DNA of 32,816 nt from Gammaproteobacteria bacterium (GTDB taxonomy: Bacteria; Pseudomonadota; Gammaproteobacteria; SZUA-229). Of this stretch, positions 25,615 through 32,816 are shown piece by piece. Every line of letters starts with the position of its first letter. The first letter of the stretch is position 1. The notes under the pieces are model-generated. The model saw nothing but the letters and a program-made list of their open reading frames with translations, was not told the DNA's origin and made no database searches. Location: the NCBI GenBank assembly GCA_011051475.1, contig DRLE01000267.1, positions 1 to 32,816 of the forward strand. Reading direction: 5' to 3'. Made by a program: the position numbers and the translations under genes.

Positions 25615-27579
25615 TCAGGCCTTACCCTGCAACTGCGCAATCACCGCCTCGTTCTCCAGCGTCGAGGTATCCGAGGTGATTTCCTCACCGGCGGCGATGG
25701 TGCGCAGCAGGCGGCGCATGATCTTGCCTGAGCGGGTTTTGGGCAGGCCTTCGGCAAAGCGGATGTCATCCGGCTTGGCGATGGGGCCGATCTGTTCGCC
25801 GACCCAGTCGCGAAGCTCCTTCGCCATTTTCTCTGCCGCTTCGCCGGTCGGACGTTCGCCCTTGCAGATAACAAAGGCAACAATGGCTTCGCCCTTGACC
25901 TCATGCGGGCGACCCACGACGGCGGCTTCGACCACGGCATCGTGTGCCACCAGCGCCGACTCGACTTCCATGGTACCGAGGCGGTGCCCGGAAACATTCA
26001 GCACATCATCGATACGGCCCATAATCCAGAAATAGCCATTCTCGTCGCGCCGCGCACTGTCGCCGGCGAGGTAGTACTTGCCGCCGAACTTGGGGTAATA
26101 GGTATCGGCATAACGCTGGTCATCGCCCCAGACGGTGCGCAGCATAGAGGGCCAGGGCTTTTTGATCACCAGATAGCCACCGGTATTGGCCTCGGTGATG
26201 GATTCGCCTTCCTCGTTGACCACGTCCGCCATCATGCCGGGCAGGGGCAGGGTGCAGGAGCCGGGCTTGGTCGCAGTGACGCCGGGAACCGGGCTGATCA
26301 CATGGGCGCCGGTTTCGGTCTGCCACCAGGTATCAACGATCGGACAGTTCTCCTTGCCGATCACCGTGTGATACCACATCCAGGCCTCCGGATTAATCGG
26401 TTCACCCACGGTGCCCAGCAGGCGCAGCGAGGACAGGTCATAGCTGTTGGGGAAATCATCGCCCAGTCTCATCAGGGCGCGGATGGCCGTCGGCGCCGTG
26501 TAGAAAATGGTCACCTTGTGTTCTTCCACCATTTTCCAGAAACGCCCGCCATCGGGAATGACCGGCGCGCCTTCATACATCACAATGGTGCTGGCGGCTG
26601 CCAGCGGGCCATAGGCGACATAGGTGTGGCCGGTGATCCAGCCGACATCGGCGGTACACCAGAATATGTCTTCATCGCGCAGGTCGAATACCCACAGATT
26701 GGTGGTAATGGCGTTAAGCAGATAGCCGGCACTGGCATGCTGGATGCCCTTGGGCTTGCCGGTTGAGCCGGAGGTATAGAGCAGAAACAGCGGGTGCTCG
26801 GCATTGACCCAGACCGGTTCACATTCGTTGCTCTGGCCGGCAATCGCGTCAGACCACCAGATATCACGGCCTTCCTGCATGGCGATATCATGGCCGGTGC
26901 GTTTCAGTACGATAACGTTCTTGATACAGTCACAACCACTGCTCAGTGCCTTGTCGGCCGCTTCCTTCAGCGGTACGATCTTGCCGCCGCGAGTGCCGCC
27001 ATCGGCGGTAATCAGCATCACCGCCTGCGCGTCTTCAATACGGTCACGCAGTGACTCGGCGGAAAAACCACCAAACACCACGGATTGAACCGCGCCGATA
27101 CGCGCGCAGGCCTGCATGGCAATCACCGCCTCGGGCACCATCGGCATATAGATCACCACGCGGTCACCTTCCCTGATGCCATGAGCCTTAAGAGCATTGG
27201 CAAATTCGCAGACTTCATCGTGCAGCTGCTGGTATGTCAGCTTGCGCACATCACCGCCTTCGCCTTCAAAGATAATCGCGGTTTTATCAGCGTGTTTTGC
27301 CAGATGGCGGTCGATGCAGTTATAGCTGACATTCATCTCACCATCGCTGAACCATTTAAAATGCGGTGCGTTGGATTCGTCCAGCGTTTGCGTGAACGGC
27401 TTCTGCCAGTCAATCAGTTCCCTGGCCAGGTCGGCCCAGAAACCCTCGTAGTCTTCTTCCGCGCGTTTATGCAGGGCGGCGAGGTCATCGGGCTTGATAC
27501 GAGCCCTGGCGGTAAATTCCGCACTGGGTTTGAACAGACGGTTTTCGATTAAAACAGAATTGATTTCAATGCCGGACAC
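25615..27579 (-). CDS. acs: Acetyl-CoA synthetase (acetate--CoA ligase)
   Basis: [48 protein letters not shown]; 654 aa. Confidence 0.97.
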   Translation of the reverse strand: MSGIEINSVLIENRLFKPSAEFTARARIKPDDLAALHKRAEEDYEGFWADLARELIDWQKPFTQTLDESNAPHFKWFSDGEMNVSYNCIDRHLAKHADKTAIIFEGEGGDVRKLTYQQLHDEVCEFANALKAHGIREGDRVVIYMPMVPEAVIAMQACARIGAVQSVVFGGFSAESLRDRIEDAQAVMLITADGGTRGGKIVPLKEAADKALSSGCDCIKNVIVLKRTGHDIAMQEGRDIWWSDAIAGQSNECEPVWVNAEHPLFLLYTSGSTGKPKGIQHASAGYLLNAITTNLWVFDLRDEDIFWCTADVGWITGHTYVAYGPLAAASTIVMYEGAPVIPDGGRFWKMVEEHKVTIFYTAPTAIRALMRLGDDFPNSYDLSSLRLLGTVGEPINPEAWMWYHTVIGKENCPIVDTWWQTETGAHVISPVPGVTATKPGSCTLPLPGMMADVVNEEGESITEANTGGYLVIKKPWPSMLRTVWGDDQRYADTYYPKFGGKYYLAGDSARRDENGYFWIMGRIDDVLNVSGHRLGTMEVESALVAHDAVVEAAVVGRPHEVKGEAIVAFVICKGERPTGEAAEKMAKELRDWVGEQIGPIAKPDDIRFAEGLPKTRSGKIMRRLLRTIAAGEEITSDTSTLENEAVIAQLQGKA

Positions 27580-27726
27580 GGTGGAATTCCTCTTGTTTTT
27601 GGCTTTGTTATTAGGGGTTTAGCATACACTGTGTGGGGCGAAAGTTCTATTGCCGATGTGAGCGCCGGGGAAAGCGCTTTGGGTTCGCAAATAACGCAAA
27701 AGACGCGAAAAAAGCTAAAAGCAGTT

Positions 27727-27755
27727 CACCACAGAGACACAGAGGCCACAGAGTT
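27727..27755. repeat. Solo CACAGAG-type repeat arm
   Basis: CACCACAGAGACACAGAGGCCACAGAGTT resembles the arms of the 25402-25593 element; no matching inverted arm seen nearby. Confidence 0.6.
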
Positions 27756-27821
27756 ATAGTAATGTCGCCCTGAGTGGAACGCAGTAAAGTCGAAGGGGCT
27801 TATACTATTGTGTTTTCAGTA

Positions 27822-27892
27822 GTAGGCCGGCATAAGGAACGTTGCCGGCTTTTTTCATCCATTCGCCGGCAACGTTCCTTATGCCGGCCTAC
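27822..27892. repeat. Perfect 28-nt inverted repeat with 15-nt spacer
   Basis: GTAGGCCGGCATAAGGAACGTTGCCGGC ... GCCGGCAACGTTCCTTATGCCGGCCTAC, 28/28 complementary. Confidence 0.97.
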
Positions 27893-27938
27893 GAATATAT
27901 TATGTCTGAGCCGGGGTGTTTTTTTGCGCCTTTCGCGG

Positions 27939-28817
27939 CTAAACAATCATTTTCGATTTCTGCGGTACCCGGCCAATATCCCAGTGCGTTAGCGACCACA
28001 GCCATATATCCTCCAGGCTGCTGCCGGCAAGTTCGCTCGGCGGCTGCTGGCCAAGAAAATCCAGTGCCCTGATCAGTAATTTTTCTCTGTCTTTGATATC
28101 TACCCGGCTGGCACCTTCCGACTTGCTGATTTTATTGCCATGCGCATCCACCGCCAGTGGCAGGTGCGCATATTGCGGTGTCGGGTAGCCCAGTTTCTGT
28201 TGCAGATAGATCTGTCTTGCGGTGGAATCGAGCAGATCGGCGCCACGTACGATCTCGGTCACACCCTGCAGGGCATCATCGACCACCACCGCCAGCTGGT
28301 AGGCAAACAGGCCATCGCGACGTTTGATAATAAAGTCACCGCATTCACTGGCCAGTGCCTGCTGTTGCTCGCCCATAATAATGTCGTTAAAGCGGATCGT
28401 AACTGCCTCTGTACACAGACGCAGTGCATGTTCATTCTGTTCCGGCATTGATCGCTGGCGACAGGTGCCGGGATAAACGGCCAGGCCGGCCAGCTGCTTG
28501 CGTGAACAGGTGCAGGGAAAGACAAGTTTCTGTGACAGCAGGCTGTCTAGCGCCTGCTGGTAAAGCTCGGTGCGCTGTGATTGATAAAGTACATCGCCCT
28601 GCCACTCAAAGCCAAAGGCTTCCAGTGTTTTCAGTATATCCGTATCCGCGCCTTCCACCCTGCGCGTGGTATCCACATCCTCCATACGCAATAACCAGTC
28701 GCCGCTGTTCGCTTTAGCCTGCAGATAACTGCCGACCGCGGCCAGCAACGTACCGAAGTGGACAGGGCCGGTGGGTGAGGGGGCGAAGCGGCCGATGTAG
28801 GTGGATGGAATGTGCAT
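27939..28817 (-). CDS. gluQRS: Glutamyl-Q tRNA(Asp) synthetase
   Basis: YIGRFAPSPTGPVHFGTLLAAVGSYLQAK, Cys-containing zinc region FPCTCSRKQLAGLAVYPGTCR, KISKSEGA; short GluRS-like without anticodon domain. Confidence 0.94.
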   Translation of the reverse strand: MHIPSTYIGRFAPSPTGPVHFGTLLAAVGSYLQAKANSGDWLLRMEDVDTTRRVEGADTDILKTLEAFGFEWQGDVLYQSQRTELYQQALDSLLSQKLVFPCTCSRKQLAGLAVYPGTCRQRSMPEQNEHALRLCTEAVTIRFNDIIMGEQQQALASECGDFIIKRRDGLFAYQLAVVVDDALQGVTEIVRGADLLDSTARQIYLQQKLGYPTPQYAHLPLAVDAHGNKISKSEGASRVDIKDREKLLIRALDFLGQQPPSELAGSSLEDIWLWSLTHWDIGRVPQKSKMIV

Positions 28818-28868
28818 TATGCGGTTATTTTAGCCGCGAAGAACGCGAAGTGCGCAAAAAAAAGCACT

Positions 28869-28899
28869 TGAAAAAAAGAGCCTGATCAAGTCAGGCTCT
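28869..28899 (-). terminator. Intrinsic terminator of the VPLPA-CTERM gene
   Basis: Minus strand: AGAGCCTGA-CTTGA-TCAGGCTCTTTTTTTC. Confidence 0.9.
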
Positions 28900-28924
28900 G
28901 TTGGTTGGTAATACGTGTAACCGT

Positions 28925-29779
28925 TCAGCAGGTTGCGCAGTTTTTCCGCCTTTTCTGAATACCAACCAGTCCGACCAGACCTGATGCAAACAACCACAGT
29001 GAGGCAGGCAAGGGCACGGCAGAAACATTACTTGTATAGCCGGGGTCAAGATTGAAGCCATTGAAGGAAAGGCTGGCGCTGATGGCGGCATCAGCGCTGG
29101 CCTGATTTGTTGTGTACCAGAACTCAAAGGTGTAGGGAGTGTTGAGCAATACGCTGATACTGCTGGTTGTCAGATTGGGTGCAACACTGATGTTATCGCC
29201 ACCAGGCGCGGAATTGTAGCTTTCCTGCTGAAAGTAATAACTACCTCCACGACAGTTATAGGAACAGACATCAGTTGGCTGATACAGGCTCATGCCGCCA
29301 CCAATGGCAATGCTGTAACTGGGGGTGGTGCTTGGTGTTCCCAGTTTGGCGTTCACCAGGGTTGTCACTAGCGTGCTGCTGCGGGTGAAATTGGCGCTAA
29401 CATTGATCCAGCCAGTATCCGTTCCGTTGATTGACGAGAAGATGACATCTTCCATGATGATGCGCCCCGTGACTTCAGGTATTTCGTAGGAGCCGAAAAA
29501 CCAGGCATCCGGGTTGTGCACGACTTCGATATAATTCTGGATGGTATTGCCGCTGGCGCTGGCCTCACCATAAATCTTTACATCGCCGCGACTGACCGTA
29601 TAAGCTGCGGCAGTGGCTCCTGCATTACCCGTATTATAATCAAAAACGGGTCCTGAGCCGACCTGGCCGACGCCAGCGCTGTAAATCGTTGCGGCATTAA
29701 CCGTGCCGGCAAGCAGGAGCATGGCCAGAGCGCTTGTTCCGGTGATCCTGGCAGAGAGTGATAAGTGTTTTCTGTTCAT
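28925..29779 (-). CDS. VPLPA/PEP-CTERM sorting-signal exported protein
   Basis: N-terminal signal (TGTSALAMLLLAGTVNAATIYSA) and C-terminal AVPLPASLWLFASGLVGLVGIQKRRKN: motif, hydrophobic helix, basic tail. Confidence 0.88.
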   Translation of the reverse strand: MNRKHLSLSARITGTSALAMLLLAGTVNAATIYSAGVGQVGSGPVFDYNTGNAGATAAAYTVSRGDVKIYGEASASGNTIQNYIEVVHNPDAWFFGSYEIPEVTGRIIMEDVIFSSINGTDTGWINVSANFTRSSTLVTTLVNAKLGTPSTTPSYSIAIGGGMSLYQPTDVCSYNCRGGSYYFQQESYNSAPGGDNISVAPNLTTSSISVLLNTPYTFEFWYTTNQASADAAISASLSFNGFNLDPGYTSNVSAVPLPASLWLFASGLVGLVGIQKRRKNCATC

Positions 29780-30340
29780 GAGCTTATCTCCTTATAAATC
29801 GGGGCAATGTAGCATTGCTTACATCGGTGCCAGCTGATTTGGTACATAGCTTCGGTTGTGTCGAAGCCAAATGTGTGACGTTCTAGCACGGAGTTAAGTA
29901 TGGTGTATTGGAGTCCGGTATTCTATCCCATATTTATGGGATGCAGATTCAATGTGTCGGATGGTATGCCCGGTTAATGAATAACCACCTTTAACAGCGC
30001 AAGACAGACTGGGCGGTAAACAGAAAATATATCATTCTCCTGATCGAGGACGATGACATTACCCGCCAGCGCTGCCATGGCACACCAGTTGCTCAAGCGT
30101 TCTCACATTGAATCGTAGGGATGGAAAAAGATCTCGCTCCTACAATGTTTTTTCGCTTTAGCCAGGATTGGCAGGATGATTAACTTTTGTGAGTGCTATT
30201 CCAGTATGAAGTGGCATAAGACCTCTTCGGCTACGCACAGAGTGACAAACTAAAAATATTTGCGTTTATTCGCGTTCATTTGCGGAAAAAAAAACCGGCT
30301 TTTGCTTTTTTTTTTGCGCCTTTCGCTTTCTTCGCGGCCA

Positions 30341-30374
30341 GAAACAAAAAAGCCGGCAGAAACGACCGGCTTTT
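30341..30374 (-). terminator. Intrinsic terminator of dksA
   Basis: Minus strand: AAAAGCCGG-TCGTTTCTG-CCGGCTTTTTTG. Confidence 0.88.
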
Positions 30375-30397
30375 CGTTAAACACAACAGCGCAAAAG

Positions 30398-30832
30398 TTA
30401 CTTCCCGCGCGTCTGCTTCTCCTTGATTTCATCCAGGCTCTTGCAGTCGATGCACTGTGTTGCGGTAGGACGTGCCTCCATGCGGCGCAGGCCGATTTCG
30501 ACGCCGCAGGTTTCGCAGTAGCCGTACTCGCCGGTGTTCATCAGGGCGAGAGTATCGTCGATTTTCTTGATGAGTTTGCGTTCGCGGTCGCGGGTGCGCA
30601 GTTCGAGGCTGAATTCTTCTTCCTGGGTAGCGCGGTCAGCGGGGTCGGGAAAGTTGGCGGCTTCGTCTTTCATGTGGTCCACGGTGCGGTCGACTTCCGA
30701 CATCAGCTCCATTTTCCAGGCATTGAGGATTTCCCTGAAGTGCTTGAGCTGCGCTTCATTCATGTATTCTTCACCTTTTTTCTCTTTATAAGGCTTAAAG
30801 GTGTGGTTTGTAATTGGCGCTGTATTTGCCAT
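30398..30832 (-). CDS. dksA: RNA polymerase-binding transcription factor DksA
   Basis: YMNEAQLKHFREILNAWKMELMSEVDRTVDHMKDEAANFPDPADRATQEEEFSLELRTRDRERKLIKKIDDTL, zinc finger CETCGVEIGLRRMEARPTATQCIDCK. Confidence 0.97.
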   Translation of the reverse strand: MANTAPITNHTFKPYKEKKGEEYMNEAQLKHFREILNAWKMELMSEVDRTVDHMKDEAANFPDPADRATQEEEFSLELRTRDRERKLIKKIDDTLALMNTGEYGYCETCGVEIGLRRMEARPTATQCIDCKSLDEIKEKQTRGK

Positions 30833-31047
30833 CTAGAACTCCAGTGTTTCTTGGTGTGTATTTTCTGGATTAAATAAAATCAATAACTTAGGTGTATCTT
30901 TTTCGGTATAAATTTTTGCGAGCGACTATTTACCATAAATTTGCGGCCTATTGCAAATAAAGTGGCTGAATGGCGCCGCCCGATATGCCATTAAATTCAA
31001 TGCCTGTTCTGTCATTATCGCACCAATGTTCGGGGCGAAAACAGTAA

Positions 31048-32816
31048 TTATAGCGGGTTTTTCTGGCTCTGCCCGTTGCCGCTCTGATCGTTGACAAACA
31101 GACGAAACAGCAGGGGGATGGCGAACAGGGTGAGCAGGCTGGAAAACGCCAGCCCCCAGACGATGGCGGTAGCCACCGGTCCCCAGATCAGGGATTTGCC
31201 GCCCAGGCCCAGGGCCAGTGAAGACAGGCCGGCAATGGTGGTCAGGGTGGTGATCAGTATCGGAATAATACGTCGGCGCGCCGCGTATATAGTGGCGTGG
31301 GTGATTTTCATGCCCCGGCGCAGGCGCTCGTTGGCAGCGGAAATCAGCACGATGGCGGCATTAACCGCGATACCGGCCAGGGCCACTACGCCATAAAGCG
31401 TGTACAGGCTGAGCGGGTTGCCGGTAATCAGCAGGCCCAGGGTAACACCGGTAAATGCCATGGGAATGGTGGAGATAATAATCAAGGGCTGGAAATAGCT
31501 TTTGAACTGCGTGCCGAGGATGGCGTAGATCAGCAGTGTGCCGAACAGCAGCAGGGTGAGCATGGAATTCATGCTTTCCTTGATGTCGTCCAGCTCGCCG
31601 CTGAAGTCGAGATCGTTATCGGGGAAGCGGTGGGCAATGGCATGCCAGCGCTGCTGGATCAGTTCATTGGCCTCGACCGTGTTCATGACGCTCTTGTCGA
31701 GATCGGCTTCGATAGTAATGGCGCGACGGTAGTTATAGTGGCGGATATTGCCCGGCCCGGTATCCCGGCTGTCATCAAGGAAAAAGGACAGTGGCCGGCT
31801 GCTGCCGTCGGGCAGGCTGATCTGGGTATAGAGCAGGCTTTCAATGGTGTGCAGGTCACGCGGTTCGGCACGTACGCGAATGTCCAGGGTTTCGCCCTGG
31901 TGCTGCATGGAAGCGACGACCTCACCGTCGACCAGCAGGCGCAGGTTGCGGGCGATCAGGGCAGGACTGATACCGCTCTGCTGAATGGCATAGCTGTCGA
32001 ATACCAGGTTCAGCTCATTGCGGCCTTTGGAGGCATCATCGGAAATGTCCTTGATGGCCGGGATACTGTGCAGAATGCCTTTCAGGGCATCGGCCGCCTG
32101 CTGCAGCTGTTCAAGTTTGTCACCGCGTATCTTGACACTGACCGGTTTTTCTACCGGCGGGCCGCCGGCGAGACGGAAGAAGGAAATGTTCAGCGGTCCG
32201 GGGTAGTCGCTGACCGCGCTGCGGATTGCGTTGAGCACCGTGTCAACATGGCGGAAGCGGTTGTCGTCATCGGGCTTCAGGCTGACCATGATCTGCCCGT
32301 ACTGGTTGCCGAAGAACGGCTCCTTCTCGGTAAACATCTGGCCGGCATAACTGACCAGGGCGCGGGTTTCGTCCTTGTGCAGGATGCTGCGGGCTATGGA
32401 CTCGATTTCGACCGTGGTTTTCAGGGTCTGCTGCAGCGGCGTGCCCGGCGGCATTTCCACATTGATATAGAACTTGCGGATCGGGTCGCTGGCAAAAAAG
32501 TTAAACTCGACCATCTGCGCCGCAATGGCGCCGACTGCCAGAATAAAGGGCAGCACAATAACCACCATGGCGCGTAGCGGATAGCGCATGACCCTGATCA
32601 GGGCGCGCACATAGGCAATCTGCAGTTTGTGGGTATAGCGATGGCGCCACTGCTGGATTTTCGAGGGCTGATTGAAATCGGTTTTCGAGGCGATAACGTG
32701 CGCCGGCAGCATCCAGTAGGCTTCTACCAGGCTGATGGCCAGGGCAATGGAGACCACCAGCGGCACCACCATCATAAACTTGCCCATAATGCCGGGCATC
32801 AGCACCAGCGGCAGGA
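31048..32816 (-). CDS. Efflux RND transporter permease subunit, N-terminus beyond the window
   Basis: Open to the window edge; AcrB-type segments LLIYAILGTQFKSYFQPLIIISTIPMAFTGVTLGLLITGNPLSLYTLYGVVALAGIAVNAAIVLI and RRRIIPILITTLTTIAGLSSLALG. Confidence 0.94.
   Translation of the reverse strand, partial: LPLVLMPGIMGKFMMVVPLVVSIALAISLVEAYWMLPAHVIASKTDFNQPSKIQQWRHRYTHKLQIAYVRALIRVMRYPLRAMVVIVLPFILAVGAIAAQMVEFNFFASDPIRKFYINVEMPPGTPLQQTLKTTVEIESIARSILHKDETRALVSYAGQMFTEKEPFFGNQYGQIMVSLKPDDDNRFRHVDTVLNAIRSAVSDYPGPLNISFFRLAGGPPVEKPVSVKIRGDKLEQLQQAADALKGILHSIPAIKDISDDASKGRNELNLVFDSYAIQQSGISPALIARNLRLLVDGEVVASMQHQGETLDIRVRAEPRDLHTIESLLYTQISLPDGSSRPLSFFLDDSRDTGPGNIRHYNYRRAITIEADLDKSVMNTVEANELIQQRWHAIAHRFPDNDLDFSGELDDIKESMNSMLTLLLFGTLLIYAILGTQFKSYFQPLIIISTIPMAFTGVTLGLLITGNPLSLYTLYGVVALAGIAVNAAIVLISAANERLRRGMKITHATIYAARRRIIPILITTLTTIAGLSSLALGLGGKSLIWGPVATAIVWGLAFSSLLTLFAIPLLFRLFVNDQSGNGQSQKNPL

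Noticed and set aside
25903-26766. 287-aa plus-strand ORF
   Set aside because: Antisense to acs; no independent coding signal.
28925-30397. Defence or toxin-antitoxin island between gluQRS and dksA
   Set aside because: Only the single exported CTERM protein is encoded; no nuclease, toxin or integrase frame is recognisable.
31297-32577. 426-aa plus-strand ORF
   Set aside because: Antisense to the RND permease; composition (Gln/Gly/His/Val-rich) is that of a reverse-complement shadow.

Overview
The window reads as a gammaproteobacterial chromosome segment. Order: (i) a 3'-truncated minus-strand multiheme c-type cytochrome with an N-terminal cadherin/VCBS-like domain, which the ORF track does not list; (ii) a divergent hemerythrin / DUF2249 / polytopic membrane protein cluster preceded by a DNR/FNR-type half-palindrome; (iii) the conserved tRNA-fMet-rimP-nusA-infB-rbfA-truB-rpsO-pnp block; (iv) a SPOR-domain lipoprotein and a TatT-DctP-DctQ-DctM TRAP transporter operon; (v) AmmeMemoRadiSam A and B genes with no radical SAM partner in the window, plus a Rof-like gene; (vi) HAD phosphatase, SulP permease, DUF167, HPP family and acs; (vii) gluQRS and dksA separated by a VPLPA/PEP-CTERM-type exported protein; (viii) a partial RND efflux permease. 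Most of the DNA is ordinary core genome. The least expected structure is in the intergenic regions: several palindromic repeat elements, some nested in one another, placed at gene 3' ends. I did not find convincing evidence of a new defence system or other wholly undescribed multigene system. The best leads are the cytochrome next to a putatively NO-regulated cluster, the nested palindromes, and the VPLPA-CTERM gene bracketed by repeats.
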